The position numbers were made by a program, and so were the translations under genes. Positions 25,010 through 34,269 of a DNA stretch of 64,000 nucleotides are shown in pieces. The stretch spans positions 1 through 64,000 of the forward strand of contig JAFZWQ010000041.1 of the NCBI GenBank assembly GCA_017617235.1, written 5' to 3'. The DNA is from Bacteroidaceae bacterium. Lineage in GTDB: Bacteria > Bacteroidota > Bacteroidia > Bacteroidales > Bacteroidaceae. Within the stretch, counting starts at the first letter, position 1; the number at the start of each line of letters is the position of its first letter. The notes under the pieces were generated by a model, which saw nothing but the letters and a program-made list of their open reading frames with translations, made no database searches and was not told the DNA's origin.

Positions 25010-26836
25010 TTAATTGGTGCTCTTAAAACTGCCTTCATCGTCGCTGTCGCCATAATAGGCTTTCTGCTCTAACAGGCTGTTACACTTAAGTTCTGTCTTA
25101 TTATAGGGCCAGAAGAAGGCCTCGTAGTTTACGGGAGTTGTACCACCAGATTTCGCGGGTACAGCACTCTTGATATAATCCGGCGTACCTTCACGATGAC
25201 AACGGCGCAACAGGTCGAACCAACGCTTTCCCTCGAACATCAATTCGCGACGACGTTCCTTCATGCAAAGTTCGCGTAACTGGATTCTGGTCGGGGCATC
25301 CGATATCTTCAGTACACCTGTAGGTGTTGTCGTTGCAGAATTTGTCATGTAACTGCGACGGTTAACGGCATAAATCAGGCCGAAAGCCTTACGGAGGTCT
25401 TCGTCATAAATTTTATTTCCGCTGCCGTCAGTCAGTTGGGTTCCATTGTTATCACGAGGGTCTTGACGATCGTACTGAGCCTTCTCAATCAGAGCCTCAG
25501 CCTGCATCAGCATAACATCGGTCAGACGATAGAAAATCCAGTTGTGGTTGTCGTAATCACCACTAACCGAATATACCGTAGCCTCAAAAGGAAGCTCCTT
25601 ACCAGTGACACTTTCTATCGAAACTTCCTCAGCTACGAATTTGTTGGTATAGGCCTTAGTAGAAGTCCCACTACCTGAGACTCCGATATTGGCGTAATAT
25701 CGGCAATCATGGTCGTGATCGAAAACGGTCTGACTTGTTTTCGGGCTCGATGAAACTGACTCATAAACGCCCAAATAACCTTGTCCATCATTTCCTCCAC
25801 TCAAATAATGATTGCCGTACAGGGCAGCACATGCCGTATTGCGCACGTAGCGATTGTCACTACCATCATAGGTAAAGGCCAGTTCAAAGAGGCTTTCAAA
25901 ACTGTTACCTGTAGACGAGAATATGGTATTGAAATCATTACCAAACTCGTTTCCGCTATAGCAGGGATAAAGAGGATAGCCATCACCTGTATCTTCCGAC
26001 CATTTATACAACGTCAGGTTGCCCGTACTGGTGCTAGTAGATTTACCCGCATAGTCCTCTTTATATTCGGCTAACTTGGCATCAATCACCTTCTGTGAGT
26101 AATCTATACACTTCTGGTACTGATTATCCCACAAGCACAAATCAGCGAGCAGAGCATAAATGGCATTCTGAGTAACACGGTTCACCGTACTGTTATAGTA
26201 GCGTCCCGTATCTTTTGGATATGCCTTCAAAGCACTTGTAACAACAGATTCGAGGTCAGCAATCAAGGCCCGCACAATCACGTCGCCATCCGTTGCTGCA
26301 ATGGGGGTTGCATCCTCGTCGCTCTGTACAGGATTGGTATAATAGGGTACATCCTTGAAGGCACGCACCAAATAGAAATAACACAAATCGCGCAGGAATG
26401 ACATCTCTGCTATCGTAGCATTTACATCGCTTTGGGTATAAACAGGATCTATCTTACTTACTTCCGGAGCACGTGCAATGATAATATTACACTGATTGAT
26501 GACTGAATAGAAATCGTACCAGGAAGTAAAGGTATTGGTAGATAGGAGGTATTCCTTAAGGGTGCGATATAAGTCCGTATATTCTGAGGTCTTCAGACCA
26601 TCTCCGATATTATCGCTGCGGACTTCGCCCCATACGATACAACGACGAATGACAGCATCTGACTGCATTTTGACATACACACCCGTAACCATTTGGTCAA
26701 TATCCGTTTTCTCGTTCCAGAAGTTATCCTCCGAAACGAAGGTCTTCGGCTCGATAGCAAGGAAATCGCCACAACTGGACAGTCCCAGACAGGCAACTGC
26801 TGCCAGCATTAATGATTTTATCATATTGTTCTTCAT
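25010..26836 (-). CDS. SusD/RagB-family outer-membrane lipoprotein (first pair)
   Basis: The 608-residue protein has lipobox LSSC with Cys22. SusD features: DFLAIEPKTFVSEDNFW at the mature N-terminus, the helix AEMSFLRDLCYFYLVRAFKDVPYY at about 143-166, and the C-terminal signature RIQLRELCMKERRRELMFEG with KRWFDLLRR. It would sit on the partner SusC barrel as the substrate-binding lid. The length is normal. It is 18 bp after SusC and 15 bp before the next FAS1 lipoprotein. Confidence 0.95.
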   Translation of the reverse strand: MKNNMIKSLMLAAVACLGLSSCGDFLAIEPKTFVSEDNFWNEKTDIDQMVTGVYVKMQSDAVIRRCIVWGEVRSDNIGDGLKTSEYTDLYRTLKEYLLSTNTFTSWYDFYSVINQCNIIIARAPEVSKIDPVYTQSDVNATIAEMSFLRDLCYFYLVRAFKDVPYYTNPVQSDEDATPIAATDGDVIVRALIADLESVVTSALKAYPKDTGRYYNSTVNRVTQNAIYALLADLCLWDNQYQKCIDYSQKVIDAKLAEYKEDYAGKSTSTSTGNLTLYKWSEDTGDGYPLYPCYSGNEFGNDFNTIFSSTGNSFESLFELAFTYDGSDNRYVRNTACAALYGNHYLSGGNDGQGYLGVYESVSSSPKTSQTVFDHDHDCRYYANIGVSGSGTSTKAYTNKFVAEEVSIESVTGKELPFEATVYSVSGDYDNHNWIFYRLTDVMLMQAEALIEKAQYDRQDPRDNNGTQLTDGSGNKIYDEDLRKAFGLIYAVNRRSYMTNSATTTPTGVLKISDAPTRIQLRELCMKERRRELMFEGKRWFDLLRRCHREGTPDYIKSAVPAKSGGTTPVNYEAFFWPYNKTELKCNSLLEQKAYYGDSDDEGSFKSTN

Positions 26837-26854
26837 GTTCTTGATCTCCTTTCT

Positions 26855-29800
26855 TCAGAATTCGATATTTAAACCAAACGTATAAGCTCGTGCATGAGCC
26901 GGTGTATTTGCATTATCCGTAGAAATACTCATACCACCGTATGCGACCTCGGGGTCAACACCGCTATACTTTGTCAGGCAGAAAAGGTTACGTGCACTGG
27001 CATACAGCTTCAATTGGTTAAGATGCCACTTCTTGATGAGTTTGCTGTCGAAAGTATAGCTCAACTGCAAATAGTTAAGACGCAAGAATGAACCATCTTC
27101 AATGAAACGGTCGCTAATCAGCGTGTTGTAGTTCTTGGTATAATAATTCGACAGGGCACGGGGGATATAGCTTCCATAGCCGCCATCTCCTTCTCTACGC
27201 CAACGATAGTTTACAGCCTCACTCTGGTTGTTATTGGAGTTCATGGACTCTACATTCAAACGTGCCAGATTGAAGACATCGTAATCCACACGATAGTTGA
27301 ACTGCGTGGAAAGTCTCCAGTGTCCATAATTCAAGGTGAAACCGAAACCACCCGTCAGTCTGGGCAATGAGTTACCCAGATAAACGATATCCAATTCGTT
27401 AATCTGTCCATCGTGATTGACGTCCTCGTACATGGCATCACCACCATTGAACTTGGCAATAGAATTACCTTCCGTGTAACAGAACAGCATCTGCAGGGGC
27501 TCACCCTTTTCGTTGTAAATAACCTGATTATCAGCATTCAGGGCTATGGGGAACGTCACACCTGCATCGATGAACTGCTGCAACGTGGTAAGTCCAGGAT
27601 AATCCTGTTGCAAACGCTTGGGGATACGGCCCTTCACGATGTTCTGTGCCGAGGAGAAGTTGTAATTATAGGTACCCAGACAACGGAATCCATAAATAGC
27701 GCCGAAGGGATTGTTAATCTGAACACGCTGCAAGGTTTTCGCATTATCCTTGGCAAAATCGGTATTCAGGTTATCCAGCACATTGGCATCCATCTTAGTG
27801 ATGACGTTGTGGTTGTTGGCAAAGTTGACATAGCAATCGAGGGAGAACTTACCCTTCTTCAACAAGCGGTTTCCATCGATATTGAATTCCCAACCATTGT
27901 TCTTCATGTCACCAACATTCATGAGCAAGCTACCGGCAGCGCGGCTTGAAGGTACTGCACCATTCATCATCATATTGGTGGTCAAACGGGAATAGAGGTC
28001 GAGACGGAACTTAAGACGGTCGTCAAAGAATCCCACATTGAATCCAACATTCCAAGATGTCACATGTTCGGGGCCGAGAGCATTCAGTTTGAGACCACTT
28101 GAATTCATGGAGATAGAACCCAGATAAGCAGAACCTGTACTGTATTTATTCATGTACAGATAGTCCTGATTGGGGGCATTACCTACCCTACCCCAACCGG
28201 CACTGACACCCAGCATGCTCATCTTGGCCTTGTTGCGTGCCCATTCCATGAATTTCTCGTCGATAACGTTCCAACGTCCTGAAATAGAATAAGAAGCCAG
28301 CCAACGCTTGCTGGGTCCGAAACGCGACGTACCGTCCATACGCAGGGTACCATCCAACGAGTATTTGCTCTTGTATGAATAGTGACCTGTGTACATGTAC
28401 ATGAGGCCACGTCCCTGACCATATCCGGAGGTCATTCCACTAATCAGACCACCTGCTGCAGGAGAGGATACTCCACTGGGCAGACGATAGGCATCGGTAC
28501 TTTGGTTACTATTGCTACCGCTATACAACTCAAAGCGTGCCAACATGGTCATGTAGTTGTCCTGATTCTTGAAATGAGGAATGAAGTTCAAGGAGTGACG
28601 CGTAGTGAACGAAAGACTCTTTGCACTATAAGAATATGCCGTATGAGTATTGATGAAGTTTGCCGTACTCAATTCACGCGGATAGTCTTTGTCATCGTAT
28701 TCATTAGAGACATTGACAAACAGCAAACCGTTGTACTTCAACTGATGATGCTCGGCGTCCAAGCCCAAAAGCTTATATTCCAATTCCAGTTTCGGAGCTA
28801 GTTCGTAACGGCGTTGGTTGTATTTAGCAAGTTTTGCACTGGCTAAGGGGTTCGCCAGTCCTTTTTGGTCGTCTAGCTTCGAAGTTCCACCAGCCGCATT
28901 CTGCAACATATAATAGTAGTCATCAGACTGCACTCCGTTCTGGTATTCATAATATGGAGAGAGGTTTGGCATCTTCACCATTGCTATACCCCATAGACCA
29001 TCGTAGTTAAGGTCACGGTCGGTATAGGTCAGAGAGAAGTCGGAAAGAATCTTAATTCTATCGTTGACATAGTAGTCGAGTGCCATACGGGTAGAGAAAC
29101 GATCCATCTTCTGTTTGATGATGTTACCCGTCTGATGGTCATAACCACCACTGATACGGAACAGGGTCTTCTCGTCACCACCCGTTACACTGAGGTAATG
29201 ATTCTGCAACGTACCATACTGCGAAACGAGTTCAGGCCAGTTGGTATTGTTGTCGTACATATAGGCCTCGGAGAAACCGGCATAGTCGTAATTGAGTTCA
29301 GGGATATTTCCATCCGTATCCGAAAGTCTCGGATTGAAATATGCCTCCTTCAACATCATGGTGTACTGGTCGCCATTCAGAAGTTTCACGGGACGATTCT
29401 TATCGTTAACCGTTATCTTGCCCGAATAAGAGATGCGAGCAGGACCACGCGAACCACGCTTGGTGGTAATTTCGATAACACCATTTGCACCGTCCTTACC
29501 CCAAATGGCCGTAGCGGAAGCATCCTTCAGTACCTTGACTTCGAGAATATCCTCCGTATTTACCTTCAGCAGTTCTGCAAACTTTTCGTCTGTTGCCGTA
29601 GCCACATCAAAGTCAGAGAGGTCCAAGTCTGTTACCTTGTCACCATTGACAACGATGAGCGGTTCGTTACTAGTTAAAGAAGAGATGGAAGACACACCAC
29701 GCAGACGCATCTGAGAGCCAGAACCCACGTTACCCGATGAAGCGATGATGTCCAAACCGGCGATACGTCCCTGCAGAGCCTCATCGACAGAGGTGATACC

Positions 29801-30232
29801 CAAACCTTCGAATTCCTTGGCATCCAAACCCTGTGCCGAATAGCTGACTTCGCGTTCTGGGATAGCCAGACCCGAGGTCTTTGCCATCTTCTTTCCAGTA
29901 ACCACAGCCTCTTTCATTATCTTAACATCGGCAACCATAGGGATATGATAAACCTGTTTTGTAATGGGCTTGATGACATGCTGCTTCATGCCGACACAGG
30001 TGAACACGAGCTTGTTCTTCTTCGCATCCTTCAGCGTCATCGTGAAGTTACCGTTACCATCCGTCACCGTGGCACTTACTGTACGGTTCGACGGGTCAAT
30101 CTCCTTTACCGACACGCCAGGCAGTTCTCCGAATTCATCGGAAACAGTACCACTGACGCGCGTAATCTGTGCGCTGACAAGCGTAGATGCCAGACACATT
30201 ATTATTAATAAGGTATATTTCAGTGTTTTCAT
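26855..30232 (-). CDS. SusC/RagA-family TonB-dependent outer-membrane transporter (first pair)
   Basis: The 1125-residue protein has a signal peptide at 1-21 (LVSA-Q), a carboxypeptidase-regulatory-like domain (ITRVSGTVSDEFGELPGVSV, 23-42), and a plug with LQGRIAGLDIIASSGNVG, MRLRGVSSIS, EPLIVVNGDKV and DASATAIWGKDGANGVIEI. The rest is the beta-barrel, ending YTFGLNIEF. The plug carries AIWGKDGANG where most SusC proteins have AIYGSRGANG. Its ATG overlaps the stop of the upstream FAS1 gene by 4 bp. With the adjacent SusD it forms a TonB-powered uptake system; the ligand is unknown. Confidence 0.95.
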   Translation of the reverse strand: MKTLKYTLLIIMCLASTLVSAQITRVSGTVSDEFGELPGVSVKEIDPSNRTVSATVTDGNGNFTMTLKDAKKNKLVFTCVGMKQHVIKPITKQVYHIPMVADVKIMKEAVVTGKKMAKTSGLAIPEREVSYSAQGLDAKEFEGLGITSVDEALQGRIAGLDIIASSGNVGSGSQMRLRGVSSISSLTSNEPLIVVNGDKVTDLDLSDFDVATATDEKFAELLKVNTEDILEVKVLKDASATAIWGKDGANGVIEITTKRGSRGPARISYSGKITVNDKNRPVKLLNGDQYTMMLKEAYFNPRLSDTDGNIPELNYDYAGFSEAYMYDNNTNWPELVSQYGTLQNHYLSVTGGDEKTLFRISGGYDHQTGNIIKQKMDRFSTRMALDYYVNDRIKILSDFSLTYTDRDLNYDGLWGIAMVKMPNLSPYYEYQNGVQSDDYYYMLQNAAGGTSKLDDQKGLANPLASAKLAKYNQRRYELAPKLELEYKLLGLDAEHHQLKYNGLLFVNVSNEYDDKDYPRELSTANFINTHTAYSYSAKSLSFTTRHSLNFIPHFKNQDNYMTMLARFELYSGSNSNQSTDAYRLPSGVSSPAAGGLISGMTSGYGQGRGLMYMYTGHYSYKSKYSLDGTLRMDGTSRFGPSKRWLASYSISGRWNVIDEKFMEWARNKAKMSMLGVSAGWGRVGNAPNQDYLYMNKYSTGSAYLGSISMNSSGLKLNALGPEHVTSWNVGFNVGFFDDRLKFRLDLYSRLTTNMMMNGAVPSSRAAGSLLMNVGDMKNNGWEFNIDGNRLLKKGKFSLDCYVNFANNHNVITKMDANVLDNLNTDFAKDNAKTLQRVQINNPFGAIYGFRCLGTYNYNFSSAQNIVKGRIPKRLQQDYPGLTTLQQFIDAGVTFPIALNADNQVIYNEKGEPLQMLFCYTEGNSIAKFNGGDAMYEDVNHDGQINELDIVYLGNSLPRLTGGFGFTLNYGHWRLSTQFNYRVDYDVFNLARLNVESMNSNNNQSEAVNYRWRREGDGGYGSYIPRALSNYYTKNYNTLISDRFIEDGSFLRLNYLQLSYTFDSKLIKKWHLNQLKLYASARNLFCLTKYSGVDPEVAYGGMSISTDNANTPAHARAYTFGLNIEF

Positions 30233-33177
30233 CTCTTACGCTTGATTGGGTTAGGATTTGTCGGATTCAATGGATTGGCATCCACGATAGCCTTGACCTT
30301 GTTGTATTCATTCAGAGAATAGAGACTGCCGCTGGGACGAGTCTTTGCATCGGCCTTGAAGGGCATCAAAGGTGCGTCTATCTGATGGATGACTGCGAAC
30401 GAAGACGAGTAGATACGTGAACAATCCTGCAACGACGCTTCGTTGAAGAAGTACTGACGTGTGAGAATGTTGCAGAGATTATTATCAACTGTACGAACGT
30501 TTCCTGCGGCATCCTTTACGGTCAGGTTTCCACCTTGACTATAAGACACGGTGATTTTCACGAAACGATTGGTAAGGGTGTCGATACATGCACTCTCGAA
30601 TACGTCATCGTTGTGGTTCTCTCCTTCTACATATACCGAGTTGTCCTGGATGTGATAGCTGACAAAATTGGAAATCACATTCTTCATCACCTGTATCTGT
30701 GCCGTCAGATAGTCGTAGTCCTCTTTATCTTCTTCGGGATCCATGACCGTCAGACAAGCAGATGCAGCATCGATTTCCTCCCAGGTGGGAAGCATCAGCG
30801 TATCAGCGGGATTTGTGCTCTGGGATACGTTTTCATAGAAGTATTTGTCTATGGAAGCATTCGTGGGCACATAGATAGAATAATGATAGTTGTTGAGAGC
30901 GGTGATAGCCCTGTCCATTGTTGCGTGTGAAGCACCATCATTTCTCTTTACGAAATCCATGTTGGACAACAGTTTGGCAAATGACCCGAACTCGTTTTCG
31001 CGCAACGTGTCCGTGATAGCAGCATAGGGACTTACGAATGTACTCATCAATGGTTCATCATCGATGATATAACTACGTCCATTACCTTCGGTACTCTTGT
31101 CAAAAATCTCTGTCACGGGGATAAAGTAGCCTCGCTCGTATTGGAATGAGCCTGCTACGCCCGTAACCTGTGTGCCGTTCCACTCAACAATAACAGGTCC
31201 ACCATTCTTTGCGGTATAGAACTTCTGTCCGGGGATAAACAGCGTAGTGCACAGCGAACTATTCAGGATATCGGCAAAATGGTTGAAGACATCACCATTA
31301 CGCGAGAAGTCCTTGGTCAGCGTAATGTTACTACTGCTGCGGTCTGCAATCTTACCACGTCCTTTCTCGTCGAGTGTGGTCCAATCAACCAGGTAGGGGA
31401 ATGCAGAGATGGTCTTTCCATCCAGATAGAACTTATAGGCCACCGCATTAGAGGTTTGATCTGTAGTTACACGCTTGTATGACACTGGGTCGTAATAGGT
31501 CTGCAGGGCACGGTCGGTAGGAATAATGAAACTGTATTTCGAACCGTTGGCATTGTTCTTGCCACCCATATTATTGAGGTAAGCATAGAAACCTTCACCA
31601 CCACTCTTCTTACTGTCCATATCCACAACGCTGTAAACACACTTGATATCGTCGTTAGCGCGGATAACACAAGGATAGTACACGCTGACATATTCGGGTG
31701 CCACAAAGACCTTGTTTGTCTTATAAATGAGACCATTACATGCCCACAACACCTCGTCTACATCAGTTTTCTGAATGCCCATCGATTCGCCAGCGGTATT
31801 ATTTATGTTCGAAAACATGCTGGGAATAGATGCCTTAAGACTGGTGAGCTGTGTATTTCGGAGCAAAGGCAGAACCACCTCGTCCGGAGCATTGTCCCAT
31901 GCTGTTGCACCTGGACCTGCCGTTCCGAAACGTTCCTTCAGGTCAGAGCCGTCAGTCTCCAGATAATCGAGCATTGCCTGGTCGGTGGGAACAAGCATTA
32001 CACCAGCATTGTGCTGGTAGGTAATGGTGTTGTTGGCACTGGGCAACGTGTATCGGTTCCATCCCGGGTCGAAACGCAATGTTGTGGTCACCGTGGGTTG
32101 GTTATTTGCCCAATAACCATCAGTTTTACGAAAATCGTGGCTTTCCTGGTCATTGAAATAACGCTTCACAAAGACACTGTCTTCGCCACCATATTGACGC
32201 TGATACTCTGTACTTACCGTAGCATCATAAGCAGGATAGCTAAAACGATTGAGCAGGCGCTTGTAAATGCTGAACGAAGGCTCAGTATCGATAATACGTG
32301 CCATGTTGTCCAGTGGCAAAGCCACATCCTCGAGGATATGGATATAACCATTCTGGCAAGTGATGTCCTGCATTCTCTGTTCTGGTTTCGTCCCCTCGTC
32401 CTCGCGAATGACCTTGCCATTAATAAAGGCACCTACATTACTCTTAATCTCGCCATTTGTCAGGAATGAGACATCGTCACTCGTAATGCCGTTGTACTGC
32501 ATAAACTTGGGCATGAAATGAATCATGGGTGCAACGCCATCGTCCTGCAAAACAAGAGCCTTAGTCTTGCCACGCAACTTTTTCCAATAGTCCACCTGAT
32601 TACCGGCTGTATCCAGACGTACGGGATTCAGTTCAGGGAAACTGGAAGCAAGGACAACGGGCACCGAATCCATCAGGTCGACAGAACTTGAGCGACGCAT
32701 ACAAGCTCCCTCTTGCGGTTCATCATTAGCACTTGCAGATGGAACGTTTCCAAGCAGTTCCACCAGATAAGCACTGTTAATCATGTTGGCCTTGAAGATG
32801 AGCTTCTTCTGTGCATTTGTCATATCCTCTAAGGATGTAACACCCCAGGGATTGTTTGCATAGAAGCGCTGCCATGCCGCATCATCGGCTGCAAACAGCG
32901 TTTTGCTACCTGTTTTCTTCAGCACCGAAGCATAGTCCTCGTCCTGAGCATTGATTAACTTCAATGTCTCCGTGAAATTACCACGATGTTCCAGTTCTTC
33001 ATAAATGCTCTCTCCCAGATACGAGGGTTGTCCTGTTAACAAATCGTCGCTACAAGACGTGGTTAATCCGCCTAGGAGAAAAGCAGCACAGACAGGAATC
33101 ACGGCATAGGTAATTCTTGCTCCGTCAGCTACGCAAGCGGCAAGCCGTTTACTTCGCTTTAGAATACTGTTTTCCAT
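30229..33177 (-). CDS. Multi-domain fasciclin (FAS1)-like lipoprotein A
   Basis: This 982-residue lipoprotein is the first gene of the operon. The lipobox is TTSC with Cys42. About four FAS1-like repeats are visible: FTETLKLINAQDEDYASVL (from about 70), LLNRFSYPAYDATVS with VMLVPTDQAMLDYL (about 300-420), YSFIIPTDRALQTYY (about 560) and FAKLLSNMDFV with YSIYVPTNASIDKYF (about 745-900), the last ending with ISNFVSYHIQD. Residues 13-22 in the signal-peptide n-region (AACVADGARI) are encoded by a GCTACGCAAGCG-containing repeat also present in the efflux adaptor gene. It overlaps the SusC start by 4 bp. Surface display is inferred from the lipobox and neighbours. Confidence 0.78.
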   Translation of the reverse strand: MENSILKRSKRLAACVADGARITYAVIPVCAAFLLGGLTTSCSDDLLTGQPSYLGESIYEELEHRGNFTETLKLINAQDEDYASVLKKTGSKTLFAADDAAWQRFYANNPWGVTSLEDMTNAQKKLIFKANMINSAYLVELLGNVPSASANDEPQEGACMRRSSSVDLMDSVPVVLASSFPELNPVRLDTAGNQVDYWKKLRGKTKALVLQDDGVAPMIHFMPKFMQYNGITSDDVSFLTNGEIKSNVGAFINGKVIREDEGTKPEQRMQDITCQNGYIHILEDVALPLDNMARIIDTEPSFSIYKRLLNRFSYPAYDATVSTEYQRQYGGEDSVFVKRYFNDQESHDFRKTDGYWANNQPTVTTTLRFDPGWNRYTLPSANNTITYQHNAGVMLVPTDQAMLDYLETDGSDLKERFGTAGPGATAWDNAPDEVVLPLLRNTQLTSLKASIPSMFSNINNTAGESMGIQKTDVDEVLWACNGLIYKTNKVFVAPEYVSVYYPCVIRANDDIKCVYSVVDMDSKKSGGEGFYAYLNNMGGKNNANGSKYSFIIPTDRALQTYYDPVSYKRVTTDQTSNAVAYKFYLDGKTISAFPYLVDWTTLDEKGRGKIADRSSSNITLTKDFSRNGDVFNHFADILNSSLCTTLFIPGQKFYTAKNGGPVIVEWNGTQVTGVAGSFQYERGYFIPVTEIFDKSTEGNGRSYIIDDEPLMSTFVSPYAAITDTLRENEFGSFAKLLSNMDFVKRNDGASHATMDRAITALNNYHYSIYVPTNASIDKYFYENVSQSTNPADTLMLPTWEEIDAASACLTVMDPEEDKEDYDYLTAQIQVMKNVISNFVSYHIQDNSVYVEGENHNDDVFESACIDTLTNRFVKITVSYSQGGNLTVKDAAGNVRTVDNNLCNILTRQYFFNEASLQDCSRIYSSSFAVIHQIDAPLMPFKADAKTRPSGSLYSLNEYNKVKAIVDANPLNPTNPNPIKRKR
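33114..33139. repeat. TTCTTGCTCC-N4-GCTACGCAAGCG repeat, copy 1
   Basis: TTCTTGCTCC (33114-33123), spacer GTCA, GCTACGCAAGCG (33128-33139). The same two blocks with a 5-nt spacer occur at 48021-48047 within another lipoprotein gene. Here it codes part of the FAS1-A signal peptide. Confidence 0.55.
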
Positions 33178-33243
33178 GTTTATTTTTGTTAGTTTTTATT
33201 GTTTTCACACAAAATAAGGGCAAAGAATACCCTTAATTTTCCC

Positions 33244-33274
33244 CAAATTTACTAAATCCGAGCGAAACGGCAAA
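33244..33274 (-). promoter_or_regulatory. Promoter of the FAS1-Sus operon
   Basis: On the minus strand TTTG (33274-33271), 19 bp, TAAATTTG (33251-33244) fits the Bacteroidetes consensus. The 5' leader of about 60 nt contains a small hairpin AAGGG (33234-33230 strand complement) / CCCTT between 33216 and 33234. No sigma/anti-sigma or hybrid two-component regulator gene is adjacent. Confidence 0.7.
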
Positions 33275-33306
33275 AGGTTTCTTAACTTTTTTTGTAAAAA
33301 AGAATT

Positions 33307-33336
33307 AAAGCCAGACGATGAAAATCTGGCTTTTTA
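33307..33336 (-). terminator. Terminator after panB
   Basis: AAAGCCAGA (33307-33315) and TCTGGCTTT (33325-33333) form a 9-bp stem. On the minus strand a T-rich run follows. Confidence 0.75.
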
Positions 33337-33357
33337 TAAGGAAATATTTTAACAGAA

Positions 33358-34176
33358 TCAGTATTTCTCTTCTTCGTTGGGGAAATCGCCCGACTTAACA
33401 TCCGTAACGTACTGTCCTATCGCATCCGTCATTACGGCATTCAAATCGGCATAGCGACGCAGGAATTTGGGCGAAAAGCCTTTGTTCATACCTAACATAT
33501 CGTGCAGCACCAGCACCTGTCCGTCGGCTGGTCCACCGCCAATTCCGATGATGGGGGTATCCACTTCACGACACACGCGCTCTGTCAGCGCAGCAGGAAT
33601 CTTCTCCAGTACAATGGCAAAGCAACCGGCATCAGACAACAGATGAGCATCGTGCACCAGTTTTTCTGCCTCTGCCTCCTCACGGGCACGCACTGCGTAC
33701 GTTCCAAATTTATTGATACTTTGGGGCGTCAGACCCAGATGTCCGCATACAGGAATTCCTGCAGCCAATATGCGCTTGACGGTTTCTATGATTTCTTCGC
33801 CACCCTCCAGTTTCAGCGCATCGCAGTGCGCCTCCTTCATAATGCGGATAGCATTCTGAACGCCTTCGGTAGCATTTACCTGATACGAGCCAAAAGGCAT
33901 GTCGCACACCACTAAAGCACGCTGTACGCCACGCACCACACTCTTTGCATGATAAATCATCTGATCCACCGTAATGGGCAACGTGGTCAAATTACCTGCC
34001 ATTACGTTCGAAGCCGAGTCTCCGACCAGAATCACATCCACACCAGCCCCGTCAACGATACGAGCCATGGTGAAATCATACGCCGTCAGCATGGCAATTT
34101 TCTTTCCCTGCTGCTTCATTTCCATAAGGCGATGGGTCGTCACCTTACGTGTATCTTCTACTAAATATCCTGCCAT
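33358..34176 (-). CDS. panB: 3-methyl-2-oxobutanoate hydroxymethyltransferase
   Basis: The 272-residue cytoplasmic TIM-barrel enzyme transfers a hydroxymethyl group from methylene-tetrahydrofolate to ketoisovalerate, the first step to pantothenate and CoA. Motifs: [10 protein letters not shown] (29-38), [13 protein letters not shown] (49-61, metal-binding Asp), [18 protein letters not shown] and [10 protein letters not shown] with the catalytic Glu, then IIGIGGGP. Length is normal. It stands alone, without panC or panD beside it. The promoter TACCTTTG lies at 34206-34213, divergent from the addA-like gene. Confidence 0.96.
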   Translation of the reverse strand: MAGYLVEDTRKVTTHRLMEMKQQGKKIAMLTAYDFTMARIVDGAGVDVILVGDSASNVMAGNLTTLPITVDQMIYHAKSVVRGVQRALVVCDMPFGSYQVNATEGVQNAIRIMKEAHCDALKLEGGEEIIETVKRILAAGIPVCGHLGLTPQSINKFGTYAVRAREEAEAEKLVHDAHLLSDAGCFAIVLEKIPAALTERVCREVDTPIIGIGGGPADGQVLVLHDMLGMNKGFSPKFLRRYADLNAVMTDAIGQYVTDVKSGDFPNEEEKY

Positions 34177-34205
34177 TGATTAAAGTTCCAAGTTCAAAAT
34201 TGTCG

Positions 34206-34213
34206 CAAAGGTA
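34206..34213 (-). promoter_or_regulatory. Promoter -7 box of panB
   Basis: The minus strand reads TACCTTTG, 29 bp before the start codon. The surrounding 34180-34255 consists of TTCCAAGTTCAAAATT and CTTTCAACTTTCAACTTTCA repeat units. Confidence 0.65.
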
Positions 34214-34256
34214 CAAAAAACTTTCAACTTTCAACTTTCATCTATCAACTTTTTTA

Positions 34257-34264
34257 TATCTTTG
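34257..34264 (+). promoter_or_regulatory. Promoter -7 box almost touching the addA-like start codon
   Basis: TATCTTTG ends only 5 bp before the ATG at 34270. With the usual spacing, transcription would start at or within a few bases of the start codon, giving a leaderless or near-leaderless mRNA. Confidence 0.6.
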
Positions 34265-34269
34265 CGTCT

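Noticed and set aside
15399-33177. Polysaccharide utilisation locus
   Set aside because: No CAZyme, sulfatase or hybrid sensor gene is linked, so only SusCD/FAS1 function is supported.
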